A stretch of DNA of 64,000 nucleotides, taken from Catenuloplanes niger (GTDB taxonomy: Bacteria; Actinomycetota; Actinomycetes; Mycobacteriales; Micromonosporaceae). How positions within the stretch are numbered: the stretch's first letter is position 1; each line of letters begins with the position of its first letter. Made by a program: the position numbers and the translations under genes. The DNA lies in contig NZ_JAVDYC010000001.1 of the NCBI RefSeq assembly GCF_031458255.1, positions 7,736,501 through 7,800,500 on the forward strand, read 5' to 3'. Shown in pieces: positions 1-8,320 of this stretch. The notes under the pieces are model-generated. The model was not told the DNA's origin and did not search any database. It saw only the letters and a list, made by a program, of their open reading frames with translations.

Positions 1-702
1 GAACGCGCCGGAGATGTTGAGCAGCCGGCGGATGTCAGCCGGTTCACGGCCGGCCGCCACCGCGGCCTCGTCGATGATCTTGTTGCCGGCCGTGACGCCG
101 TCCCGGCCGATGTAGGGCAGCGACGGGAGCCAGCCGTCCGCCTTGGCGCCGATCAGCCGCAGCATGCGGGGCTTGACGCCGCCGACCCAGATCGGGAGCG
201 CGTGCGCCGGGGCCGGGCCGCGCTGCGCGCCGACGACGCGGTGGAACTCGCCGCCCGCGCGCGCCGGCCGGCCGCTGGAGAGGTCCTGCAACTCGCGGAT
301 CACGTCGATCGCCTGGCTGAGCGCCTCGATCTTCTCCCGCGGCGGCCGCACGGTCGCGCCCATCGCCCGCGCCGCGTCCGGGAAGCCGCCGGCGCCGAGC
401 GCGAGTTCCAGGCGCCCGCCGGAGAGTAGGTCGAGCGAGGCGGCGGCGCGGGCCAGGACCGAGGGGGTACGCAGCGGCAGGTTGATCACGTTCGGCGCGA
501 GGCGGATGCGCGACGTCTGCCCGGCCACCCAGGCCAGCAGCGTCCAGACGTCGTGAAATCTCGGCTGGTACGGATGGTCCTGGAACGTGACCAGGTCGAA
601 CCCGAGCTCCTCGGAGCGCTTCGCCAGGTCGACCGGGTCGTGCGGCGGCGCGTTCCCGGGCGTGACGAACGTGCCGAACTCGAGGGGGTGTCCGTAACTC
701 AT
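1..702 (-). CDS. LLM-class (luciferase-like) F420-dependent oxidoreductase, C-terminus cut by window edge
   Basis: The reverse strand reads an open frame from ATG at 702 to the left edge, so about 234 N-terminal residues are present. The start MSYGHPLEFGTFVTP, the segment ELGFDLVTFQDHPYQ, the PNVINLPLRTPSVLAR strand and the SGGRLELALGAGG loop are characteristic of the luciferase-like TIM barrel that binds coenzyme F420 or FMN. In actinomycetes such proteins are usually F420-dependent reductases or dehydrogenases of unknown substrate. A GGAG ribosome binding site lies 8-9 nt upstream of the ATG. A perfect 16-bp palindrome at 722-737 sits in its promoter region and probably controls it. The cofactor assignment is by family, not shown directly. 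Confidence 0.85.
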   Translation of the reverse strand, partial: MSYGHPLEFGTFVTPGNAPPHDPVDLAKRSEELGFDLVTFQDHPYQPRFHDVWTLLAWVAGQTSRIRLAPNVINLPLRTPSVLARAAASLDLLSGGRLELALGAGGFPDAARAMGATVRPPREKIEALSQAIDVIRELQDLSSGRPARAGGEFHRVVGAQRGPAPAHALPIWVGGVKPRMLRLIGAKADGWLPSLPYIGRDGVTAGNKIIDEAAVAAGREPADIRRLLNISGAF

Positions 703-721
703 GATCACGCTCTCCGTCTTA

Positions 722-737
722 GGTTGATGCATCAACC
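722..737. promoter_or_regulatory. Perfect 16-bp palindrome, candidate MarR/PadR-type operator
   Basis: GGTTGATGCATCAACC is its own reverse complement. It lies 20-35 nt upstream of the oxidoreductase start codon, where a repressor would block transcription. The TTGATGCATCAA core resembles MarR-family sites. No such regulator is visible in the window, so it may lie beyond the left edge. Confidence 0.5.
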
Positions 738-865
738 AGTGTGCCAGATCCGGGCGGAAACGGATGTGACATTCGCCGCCCACGGTGCACCACGCCGGCC
801 GCGCGACCATGATCAACACCGCGGATCCGTACCGTCGCACGGTTTTAAATGTTTCGGAACGTCAG

Positions 866-904
866 GAAACGATCACGCAACACCGCGCGTTACCGCCCGT
901 AATC
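866..904 (+). promoter_or_regulatory. Candidate GlnR box upstream of the ammonium transporter
   Basis: Half-sites GAAAC (866-870), GCAAC (877-881), GTTAC (889-893) and TAATC (900-904) are spaced by 6, 7 and 6 nt. Actinobacterial GlnR sites follow gTnAC-n6-GaAAC arrays, and amtB is a classic GlnR target. The last half-site is poor and one spacer is a base too long, so this is suggestive only. It sits 56-94 nt before the GTG start. Confidence 0.4.
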
Positions 905-959
905 AACCTTGAGTTCACTGCCGCTCACAACGCTTCGAAGACTCGAGGGAGTACATACA

Positions 960-2249
960 GTGGACAGTGGAAGCACCGCGTGGGTGTTGACCAGCACCGC
1001 GCTGGTCCTGCTCATGGTGCCCGGCCTCGCGCTGTTCTACGGCGGCATGGTCGGCGCCAAGCGCGTCATCAACATGGTCATGATGACCTTCGGCGCGGCC
1101 ATCGTGGTCTGCGTCATCTGGGTGCTCTACGGGTACTCGCTCGCGTTCGGTGACTCCATCGGCGGGGCCGGCGTCCTCGGCCTGGACACCGCGAACTTCG
1201 GCCTCGGCGGCGTGATCGCCGAGGACGAGTCCGCCACCATCCCGCCGGCGCTGTTCGCCGTGTTCCAGATGCTGTTCGCGGCGCTGACCACCGCGCTGAT
1301 CGCCGGCGGCGTCGCCGACCGGATGAAGTTCGGCGTCTGGCTCGCGTTCACCGCGGTCTGGGCCACGCTGGTCTACCTGCCGGTCGCGCACTGGGTCTTC
1401 GCGTTCGACAGCGACACCGTCGTCGGCGGCTGGATCGCCAACGACGTCGGCGCGATCGACTTCGCCGGTGGCACCGCGGTCCACATCAACGCGGGCATCG
1501 CCGCGCTCGCCGTCGTCATCGTGCTCGGCAAGCGCACCGGCTGGCCGTCGTCGCCGCACAAGCCGCACAACCTGCCGCTGACCGCGCTCGGCGCCGGCCT
1601 GCTCTGGTTCGGCTGGCTCGGCTTCAACGGCGGTTCCGCGCTCGCCGCCGGCAACTCCGCCTCCGTGGTCGTGCTCAACACGGTCGCGGCCGCGGCCGCC
1701 GCCGGCCTCGCCTGGATCGTCGTCGAGCGGTTCCGCGGCGGCGCGATGACCTCGCTCGGCAAGTCCTCCGGCATCGTCGCCGGCCTGGTCGCGATCACCC
1801 CCGCCTGCGGCGCCGTGAACCCGCTCGGCGCGCTCGTCATCGGCGCGATCGCCGGTGCGCTCTGCGCGCTCGCCGTCAACCTCAAGTACAAGCTCGGCTA
1901 CGACGACTCGCTCGACGTGGTCGGCGTGCACCTGGTCGGCGGCATCATCGGCACGCTGCTGATCGGCTTCCTCGCCACCGCCGACGCGCCGAACGAGCGC
2001 GACGGCCTGTTCTTCGGCGGCGGCGTCGAGCTGCTGCTCGACCAGACCATCGCGGCGGTCGCGGTGCTGGCGTACAGCTTCGTGCTGACGTTCGTCATCG
2101 CGAAGCTCTTCGACCTGACGGTCGGCCTGCGGGTCAGCCCCGAGGTCGAGCAGGAGGGCATCGACAGCGTCCACCGCGAGTCCGGCTACGACTTCCTCGG
2201 CCCCGACCCGGCCACCCCGGCCACCGAGCCGGAGCCCGTCAAGGCCTGA
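960..2249 (+). CDS. amtB: Ammonium transporter, Amt/MEP/Rh family
   Basis: A 429-residue polytopic membrane protein, normal length for AmtB. It should conduct ammonium/ammonia across the cytoplasmic membrane as a trimer. The two pore histidines are recognisable in GTAVHINAG (His175) and GVHLVGG (His324), and the N-terminal ALFYGGMVG and the motif GAGLLWFGWLGFNGGSA are family hallmarks. I chose the GTG at 960 because GAGGGA lies 9 nt upstream; a TTG at 909 would add 17 residues unlike the family. The usual partners glnK and glnD do not follow: downstream are a GC-rich spacer and a converging ferredoxin gene. A possible GlnR site lies upstream. Confidence 0.95.
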   Translation: MDSGSTAWVLTSTALVLLMVPGLALFYGGMVGAKRVINMVMMTFGAAIVVCVIWVLYGYSLAFGDSIGGAGVLGLDTANFGLGGVIAEDESATIPPALFAVFQMLFAALTTALIAGGVADRMKFGVWLAFTAVWATLVYLPVAHWVFAFDSDTVVGGWIANDVGAIDFAGGTAVHINAGIAALAVVIVLGKRTGWPSSPHKPHNLPLTALGAGLLWFGWLGFNGGSALAAGNSASVVVLNTVAAAAAAGLAWIVVERFRGGAMTSLGKSSGIVAGLVAITPACGAVNPLGALVIGAIAGALCALAVNLKYKLGYDDSLDVVGVHLVGGIIGTLLIGFLATADAPNERDGLFFGGGVELLLDQTIAAVAVLAYSFVLTFVIAKLFDLTVGLRVSPEVEQEGIDSVHRESGYDFLGPDPATPATEPEPVKA

Positions 2250-2298
2250 TCGCCGCTCGCCCGGCCCCGGCGCCCCACCCACTCCTCCCGGGTGGATG

Positions 2299-2350
2299 CG
2301 CCGGGGCCGTCGCGTTCGGCCGCGCCGGGGCCGTCGGGTTCGGCCGCGCC
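2299..2350. repeat. Short GC-rich direct repeat
   Basis: Two nearly identical copies of a roughly 25-bp unit (CCGGGGCCGTCGsGTTCGGC) stand in tandem between amtB and the converging ferredoxin gene. There is no sign of coding. Confidence 0.5.
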
Positions 2351-2369
2351 GCCGTCCGGTGTGCGGGGG

Positions 2370-2594
2370 TCAGGTCCGGACCGGTGCCGGTCGCTCGTGG
2401 CTGACGATGGCGGCGGCCGGGCACCGGAGGACGGCCTCGCGGACCGCCAGCGCGGTGTGGGCGGGTGGCCGCGAGTCGAGCAGGCGGACCAGGCCGGCGT
2501 CCTCGTCGAGGTCGAAGACCTCCGGGGCGATCGAGCGGCACATCCCGGAGCCGATGCAGCTCCCGCCGTCGACCTCGACCCGAAACGCACTCAT
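2370..2594 (-). CDS. Ferredoxin, single 3Fe-4S cluster type
   Basis: A 74-residue protein with cysteines at 13, 19 and 58: the spacing C-x5-C, then a distant CP, is the signature of 3Fe-4S ferredoxins. Such proteins pass electrons, most often from a ferredoxin reductase to a cytochrome P450. No P450 or reductase gene is adjacent, so its partner is unknown. ATG at 2594 follows GGGAGG and gives the normal family length; an upstream in-frame start would add an unrelated extension. Confidence 0.88.
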   Translation of the reverse strand: MSAFRVEVDGGSCIGSGMCRSIAPEVFDLDEDAGLVRLLDSRPPAHTALAVREAVLRCPAAAIVSHERPAPVRT

Positions 2595-2789
2595 GCGCCG
2601 CCTCCCGCTCACTGTCGGTCTATGACATCGTTCCTGACCGTCAATCCGGGCACCAGACGCGGAGATCGCGGATGACGCCAATCCCGGCACGGTTCTGGCC
2701 GAAAGCACTACCGGGCCGCGCCGCTCCCGGCCTTCCGGCCGAGGTCCGCCGGCACGCGTTCGCGCAGGCTGTCGACAGCACCGCCGGCT

Positions 2790-4556
2790 CTAGAGGTCGC
2801 TGAACGTGGTCAGGAAGCGGTCGCGGAACGAGTCCATCCGCCAGACCGGGGCGTCCGGGGCCGGCTTGAGCCCGGGCGTCCACTCCCAGGAGGCGACGCG
2901 GTCCAGGACGGCCGGGTCCTTGGCGACGATCGTGATCGGGACGTCGCGGCTGGCGCCGTCGCCGGTGATGATCGGCGCGGGCTGGTGGTCGCCGAGGAAC
3001 ACGACCACGGTGTCGTCGGTGCCGTAGGTGGCGATCCACGAGGTCAGCGCCTCGATCGAGTATTCGATGGACTGCCGGTAGGCGGCGCGGACCCGGTCGG
3101 AGTTGCTCCACAGCTCGCGGGTGGGCACACCGGCCCGGGCCTGCGGGGTGAAGATCGTGCCGTCACCGACCGCGGTCCAGTCGACCATCCGCGGCAGCTT
3201 CGTCCAGGGCGAGTGACTGGACAGCGTGTCGATCTCCGCCATCACCGGGCCGTCGTGCACGTCGAGCTCGCGGCGCTGCAACGCGGAGTAGGAGAACTGG
3301 TCCGGGACCACCACCCAGGTGAAGTGCTCGCCCTCGTACCCGATCGTGGTCGAGTCGTAGACCTGGTCGAAGCCGTAGAAGTGCTGCTCGGGCCAGGCGT
3401 AGGTGAGCGCGGGCATGATGCCGACGGTCCGCCAGTCCGCGCGCTGGAACGCGCCGGTCAGCGTGGTGTGCTCGGTGCTGACCAGGTTGCGGTACCGCTG
3501 CTGGTTGTCGATCCACAGCCCGGACTGGAGCGTGGAGTGCGCCAGCCAGCTGCCACCACCCGCGGTCGGCGAGGTCAGCCAGCCGCTGCGGGCGCTGAAC
3601 CCGGCCGCGGTCAGCCGCTCCTCGCCGGCGTCCAGCGCGGTCGTCACCGGGCCGGTGTAGTCCGGGCCCTCGACCGCGGTCCGCCCGTAGCTCTCGATGA
3701 ACGTGAGGAAGAAGTCCTTGCCGGCCAGCCCGGTCAGCAGCCGCTCCGGCGGCACGTCCCGGAACGCGTCGTTCGCGGCCAGCTCCGCGAACTCGCGCGA
3801 GTCGGCCAGCCCGGTGTTGATCTGGCGCACCTTGTCCGCGGCCATCCGCGCGGTGCTCCACGCGGCCACCGGTCCGCCCGGATCGGCCCGCAGCCCGGTG
3901 CCGGCGATCAACACCCAGATCACGGTCAGCACCGCCACGGTACGGACCGAGGCCCGGTCGTGCCGCACCACGAACCCGGACAGCCGGATCGTCGCGGCCG
4001 CCGTCAGCGCCAGCACGCCCACCGCCAGCAGCACCACGCCGATCAGCACCAGCCAGGCCACGGCCGTGTTCGTGTTGCCCTGCACGATGTTGTAGGCGTC
4101 CGCGAAGAACGGCCAGTCCAGCACCAGGTCGAACGACCGGGACAGCGTGGTGTAGAAGCCCATGTCGACGAGCTTGACGATCAGCAGGAGGCCGAGCAGC
4201 GCGCCGAGCACCGCCGCGAGCACGGTCCGCGGCCGGCGCGGCAGGAGCCGCAGGACGGCGACCGCGATCAGCGCCTCGAGCGGGATCCGGAGGAACGCCG
4301 CCGGCCCGAGGCTGCTCACCTGGTTCGGCGACAGCAGCGCGCCCAGCACCAGCACGGCGGCGAGCAGCGTGACCATCCACCCGGCGGCCGTCCGCAGCCG
4401 CGCGCGCCCGGCGCCACCGGTGCTCCGCGGCCCGGGTACCGGTGCGGCGTCCGGGGCGTCGGCTTCGGCGATCACGGTCGCGGTCACGTCGTCCGGCGGC
4501 GTGTCCACCGGCATGTCCAGACCTGGTGTACGGCGGAAGCGCGTGATCAGCGACAA
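2790..4556 (-). CDS. Membrane-anchored sulfatase/LtaS-like hydrolase (alkaline phosphatase superfamily)
   Basis: 588 residues. After a disordered N-terminus of about 55 residues come roughly five transmembrane segments (about residues 60-220), then an extracellular alkaline-phosphatase-fold domain from about residue 285. Visible motifs include FFLTFIESYGR near the start of the domain, SPTAGGGSWLAHSTLQSG where a Thr or Ser nucleophile would lie, IDTLSSHSPWTKLP, and the C-terminal metal-binding TVVVFLGDHQPAPII. The architecture recalls phosphoglycerol transferases such as LtaS, but there is no Cys-x-Pro-x-Arg sulfatase motif. The substrate is unknown; a role in cell-envelope polymer or lipid modification is the likely reading. 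It stands alone, divergent from the phospholipase C gene. Confidence 0.8.
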   Translation of the reverse strand: MSLITRFRRTPGLDMPVDTPPDDVTATVIAEADAPDAAPVPGPRSTGGAGRARLRTAAGWMVTLLAAVLVLGALLSPNQVSSLGPAAFLRIPLEALIAVAVLRLLPRRPRTVLAAVLGALLGLLLIVKLVDMGFYTTLSRSFDLVLDWPFFADAYNIVQGNTNTAVAWLVLIGVVLLAVGVLALTAAATIRLSGFVVRHDRASVRTVAVLTVIWVLIAGTGLRADPGGPVAAWSTARMAADKVRQINTGLADSREFAELAANDAFRDVPPERLLTGLAGKDFFLTFIESYGRTAVEGPDYTGPVTTALDAGEERLTAAGFSARSGWLTSPTAGGGSWLAHSTLQSGLWIDNQQRYRNLVSTEHTTLTGAFQRADWRTVGIMPALTYAWPEQHFYGFDQVYDSTTIGYEGEHFTWVVVPDQFSYSALQRRELDVHDGPVMAEIDTLSSHSPWTKLPRMVDWTAVGDGTIFTPQARAGVPTRELWSNSDRVRAAYRQSIEYSIEALTSWIATYGTDDTVVVFLGDHQPAPIITGDGASRDVPITIVAKDPAVLDRVASWEWTPGLKPAPDAPVWRMDSFRDRFLTTFSDL

Positions 4557-4733
4557 CGGTGAGTTCCTTCGCAGCGGGACCCGTACGGGCCGTCCGACCT
4601 ACCCGGCCCTAGGTACGTCCGCACCGGCCCGCTGCGTTCAACACCACGCGATCTTTCTGCCGATCCGGTCCGTCGTGCGGGGGACGGCTGGTGGTCACCT
4701 GGAGGCAAGGTTGCGCTCCTAGCGTGGGGCACC

Positions 4734-6740
4734 ATGAGCACCGTCGATCGGCGTAGCTTTCTGGCCATGCTCGGCGCGCCCGCGGTCGGGGCGGCCCTGC
4801 CGGGTGGCCTGGAGCGCGCGGTACGGATCGCGCCGGACAGCCGGCACGGCAGCATTCGCGACGTCGAGCACGTCATCTTCCTGATGCAGGAGAACCGGTC
4901 GTTCGACCACTACTACGGCGCGCTGCGCGGCGTGCGGGGCTTCGCCGACCCGCATCCGGCGCGGCTGCGCAACGGCGACCCGGTCTGGCGGCAGCCGCAC
5001 GGGGACGGCGTGCTGCTGCCGTTCCGCCCGGAGGTGCCGGACGTGGGACGGATGTTCCTGCCGGACCCGCCGCACGGCTGGAACGACGGGCACGCGGCCT
5101 GGAACGGGGGCCGGTTCGACGCCTGGGTGCCGCAGAAGGGCGTCACCACGATGACCCACCACGTGCGCGGCGACCTGCCGTACCAGTACGCGCTGGCGGA
5201 CGCGTTCACGGTGCTGGACAACTACCACTGCTCGCTGCTCGGGCCGACCGACCCGAACCGCTACCACATGTGGTCCGGCTGGGTCGGCAACGACGGGCGG
5301 GGCGGCGGGCCGGTCGTGACGAACGCGGAACTGGGCTACGACTGGACGACATATCCGGAGCGGCTGTCCGAGGCGGGCGTCTCGTGGCGGATCTACCAGG
5401 ACGTCGGCACCGGGCTGGACGCGGCCGGATCGTGGGGCTGGACGCAGGACCCGTTCATCGGCAACTACGGCGACAACTCGCTGCTCTACTTCAACCGCTA
5501 CCGCACCGCCACACCGGGTGACGACCTGCACCGGCGGAGCCGCACCGGCACGTCCGTCGTGGACGAGGGACGCGACCCGGAGCGGCTGCTGGCCGACTTC
5601 GAGGCGGACGTGGCCGCCGGCCGGCTGCCGCAGGTGTCCTGGATCGTCGCCCCGGAGGCGTACAGCGAGCACCCGAACTGGGAGCCCGGCTACGGCGCCT
5701 GGTACGTCTCGCAGGTCATCGACATCCTCGCCGCGCACCCGGAGGTGTGGAGCAGGATGGCGCTGTTCATCACGTACGACGAGGAGGGCGGCTTCTTCGA
5801 CCACCTGGTCCCGCCGACCCCGGACGTCTCCACCGTGCCGACCGTGAACGAACTCTTCCCCGGCGACGCGACGCTGGTCCCCGGGCCGTACGGGCTGGGC
5901 ATGCGCGTACCGATGGTGATCGTCTCGCCGTGGACGCGCGGTGGCTGGGTCGACTCGCGGCTGTCCGACCACACGTCGCTGATCCGCTTCCTGGAGGCGC
6001 GGTTCGGGGTGCGCGAGCCGAACATCACGCCGTGGCGGCGCGCGATCACCGGCGATCTGACCGGCGCGTTCGACTTTCGCACGCCGAACGACTCCGCGCA
6101 CGTGCGGCTGCCGGACACCGGCTCGTACCGGCCGGCGGACCTGACCCGGCACCCGGACGAGGTCCCGGTCCCGCCGGCCGACCCGAAACTGCCCACCCAG
6201 GAGAAGGGGGTACGGCCGGCGCGCGCACTCCCGTACCGGCTGTACGCGGACCTTCGGGGTGCCGATCTTCGCCTGCGCAGCGACGGCGGTGCCGCGGCCG
6301 TGTTCGGCGTCCGCTCGCCGGACCGCGACCCGCGCAGCGTCACGGTCGGCAACGGCGCGGAGATCACCGAGTCGCTCGCCGGCCTGCGCGAGACCGAGGT
6401 GCACGGGCCGAACGGCTTCTACCGGCGCTTCGCGGTCGGCGCGGGCACGCCGGTGGACGTCCGGGCCCGGTACGACGAGCACCGCCTGGAGGTGATCCTG
6501 GAGATCACCAACCGGTCCGCGGTCCGCGCCGAGGTCCGGGTCGCGGACCGCTACCGCAGCCGCGCCCGCACGCTCACGCTCCGGCCGCGGGAGAGCCGCT
6601 CGGAGCGCTGGTCACTGGCCCGCACCCGCGGCTGGTACGACCTGACCGTCACGGCCGCGGACACCGAGCTGCGCTACGCCGGTCACGTCGAGAACGGCAG
6701 GCCGAGCATCAGCGACCCGGGCATGGGTGGACTGATCTGA
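4734..6740 (+). CDS. plcC: Non-haemolytic phospholipase C, phosphocholine-specific, Tat-exported
   Basis: 668 residues. The N-terminus DRRSFLAMLG (about 5-14) is a twin-arginine export signal. The catalytic domain starts with IFLMQENRSFDHYYG (about 48-61), the hallmark of the phosphoesterase family that includes bacterial phospholipases C and acid phosphatases. TYDEEGGFFDHLVPP and the VIVSPWTRGGWVDSRLSDHTSLIRFLE stretch are also typical; only short parts are quoted. Two C-terminal beta-rich domains (about 510-668) match the usual architecture. The enzyme should hydrolyse phosphatidylcholine or sphingomyelin outside the cell, supplying phosphate and carbon. No Pho box was recognised upstream. 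It is followed by strong hairpins. Confidence 0.92.
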   Translation: MSTVDRRSFLAMLGAPAVGAALPGGLERAVRIAPDSRHGSIRDVEHVIFLMQENRSFDHYYGALRGVRGFADPHPARLRNGDPVWRQPHGDGVLLPFRPEVPDVGRMFLPDPPHGWNDGHAAWNGGRFDAWVPQKGVTTMTHHVRGDLPYQYALADAFTVLDNYHCSLLGPTDPNRYHMWSGWVGNDGRGGGPVVTNAELGYDWTTYPERLSEAGVSWRIYQDVGTGLDAAGSWGWTQDPFIGNYGDNSLLYFNRYRTATPGDDLHRRSRTGTSVVDEGRDPERLLADFEADVAAGRLPQVSWIVAPEAYSEHPNWEPGYGAWYVSQVIDILAAHPEVWSRMALFITYDEEGGFFDHLVPPTPDVSTVPTVNELFPGDATLVPGPYGLGMRVPMVIVSPWTRGGWVDSRLSDHTSLIRFLEARFGVREPNITPWRRAITGDLTGAFDFRTPNDSAHVRLPDTGSYRPADLTRHPDEVPVPPADPKLPTQEKGVRPARALPYRLYADLRGADLRLRSDGGAAAVFGVRSPDRDPRSVTVGNGAEITESLAGLRETEVHGPNGFYRRFAVGAGTPVDVRARYDEHRLEVILEITNRSAVRAEVRVADRYRSRARTLTLRPRESRSERWSLARTRGWYDLTVTAADTELRYAGHVENGRPSISDPGMGGLI

Positions 6741-6749
6741 CCGTTCGGT

Positions 6750-6802
6750 GGAGCGGCGGGATCCACCGCCGCTCCCCACCGGCCGGGCGATGCGCCCGGC
6801 CG
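6750..6802 (+). terminator. Two consecutive GC-rich hairpins after the phospholipase gene
   Basis: Perfect 10-bp stems: 6750-6759 with 6766-6775 (6-nt loop), and 6780-6789 with 6793-6802 (3-nt loop). There is no U-tract, as is common for actinomycete terminators. They lie between the phospholipase stop and the next start. Confidence 0.65.
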
Positions 6803-6825
6803 GGCCGTCCCGGCAGGCTGAGGGC

Positions 6826-8310
6826 ATGACAGAGATCAGTCGCCGGGGCCTTCTCGCGGCCGCCGCCGTCGGTGCCACCGGGTTCGGCGTCGCCGGACTC
6901 CCCGAGGCCGCGGCGGCCGCGCCCGCGATCGCCGTCCGGCCCGGCGACCGCCGCTACGACAACCTGCTGCGCGGCAACAACCACCGGTTCGCCGGCCGGC
7001 CCGACGAGATCCGGATCGCGTCGTCCACCGCGGACGTGGTGCGCGCGGTCGCCGACGCGGTCCGGACCGGCCGCCGCATCGCACCGCGCAGCGGCGGGCA
7101 CTGCTTCGAGAACTTCACCGCGGACCCGGCCGTACGCCTGCTGCTGGATCTGTCGCCGTTGAACCGGGTCGGCTGGGACACGGCCCACCGGGCGCACTAC
7201 GTCGAGCCCGGCGCCACCCTCGGCGAGGTCTACCGGGCGCTGTTCACCGGCTGGGGCGTCACCGTCCCCGGTGGCGGCTGCCCGGAGGTCGGCGCGGGCG
7301 GGCACGTCGCCGGCGGCGGATACGGGCCGCTGTCCCGCCGGTTCGGCACGGTCGCCGACCACCTGTACGGCGTGGAGGTCGTGGTGCCGGCCGCCGGCGG
7401 TGCCCGCACGGTCGTCGCCACCCGGGAGCCCGGCGACCCGCACCGCGACCTGTGGTGGGCGCACACCGGCGCGGGCGGCGGCAGCTTCGGCGTGGTCACC
7501 AGGTACCTGTTCCGCGACCTGCCGCCGTCGCCGCGCACGATGCTGCAGCACGTGCTCGTCTGGTCCTGGGACGGGATGACCGAGGCCGCGCTGACCGGCC
7601 TGATCCGCAACTTCGGTGCCTGGCACGAGCGGCACAGCGCGCCCGGCGCCCCGGAGTGCGGCGTCTACGGCGTGCTGGAGGCGTCGCACCGCACGGCCGG
7701 CACGGTCATGCTGGTCGCGCAGACCGACGCGGACCTGCCGGACGCGGGCGGGCTGACCGACCGGTTCGTCGCGGACGTGACCGCCGGGACCGGGCTCACC
7801 CCGGTGCTGGACCTGCGCACGCCGATCCCGTGGCTGCACCGGATGACCTGGCCGGGCACCGGCGAACCGGGTGACGTGCTGGTCCGGCGCTACAAGGTCA
7901 AGGCCGCCTACCTGCGACGGGCGTACTCGGACGACCAGCTCGCCGCGATCTGGCGGCACCTGACCGGCGCCTACGGCGGAAGCACGTCACTCATCGGGTA
8001 CGGCGGGCAGGCGAACGCGGTCGCGCCGGACGCCACCGCGATCTGGCAGCGGTCCGCCGTGATGAAGGCGCTCTGCCAGGCGGTGTGGCGGGAGGAGGCG
8101 CACGACGACGCGATGATCGCCTGGACGCGGGACGTCTACACGGACGTGTTCGGCGCGGTGCCCGCGGACGGGTCGTACATCAACTATCCGGACACCGACC
8201 TGCCGCGCGCCGCCTACTACGGCGGCAACCACGCGCGCCTGCGGCAGATCAAGACGCGGTACGACGCCCGGAACGTGTTCCGGCACGGCCTGTCCGTCGA
8301 GCCACTGTAG
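6826..8310 (+). CDS. FAD-binding oxidoreductase, berberine-bridge-enzyme-like, Tat-exported
   Basis: 494 residues. The N-terminus SRRGLLAAAAVGATGFG is a Tat signal followed by an Ala-rich cleavage region. The PCMH-type FAD domain carries APRSGGHCFENF and GGGCPEVGAGGHVAGGGYG; the histidine and cysteine in these places bind FAD covalently in the BBE family. The C-terminal BBE motif region (SYINYPDTDL, ending with NVFRHGLSVEP) is intact. The family oxidises sugars, alcohols or alkaloid-like natural products; this one's substrate cannot be told. ATG at 6826 begins the Tat signal; an earlier in-frame ATG at 6748 would run through the terminator hairpins. Confidence 0.88.
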   Translation: MTEISRRGLLAAAAVGATGFGVAGLPEAAAAAPAIAVRPGDRRYDNLLRGNNHRFAGRPDEIRIASSTADVVRAVADAVRTGRRIAPRSGGHCFENFTADPAVRLLLDLSPLNRVGWDTAHRAHYVEPGATLGEVYRALFTGWGVTVPGGGCPEVGAGGHVAGGGYGPLSRRFGTVADHLYGVEVVVPAAGGARTVVATREPGDPHRDLWWAHTGAGGGSFGVVTRYLFRDLPPSPRTMLQHVLVWSWDGMTEAALTGLIRNFGAWHERHSAPGAPECGVYGVLEASHRTAGTVMLVAQTDADLPDAGGLTDRFVADVTAGTGLTPVLDLRTPIPWLHRMTWPGTGEPGDVLVRRYKVKAAYLRRAYSDDQLAAIWRHLTGAYGGSTSLIGYGGQANAVAPDATAIWQRSAVMKALCQAVWREEAHDDAMIAWTRDVYTDVFGAVPADGSYINYPDTDLPRAAYYGGNHARLRQIKTRYDARNVFRHGLSVEPL

Positions 8311-8320
8311 ATTGCGGCCC

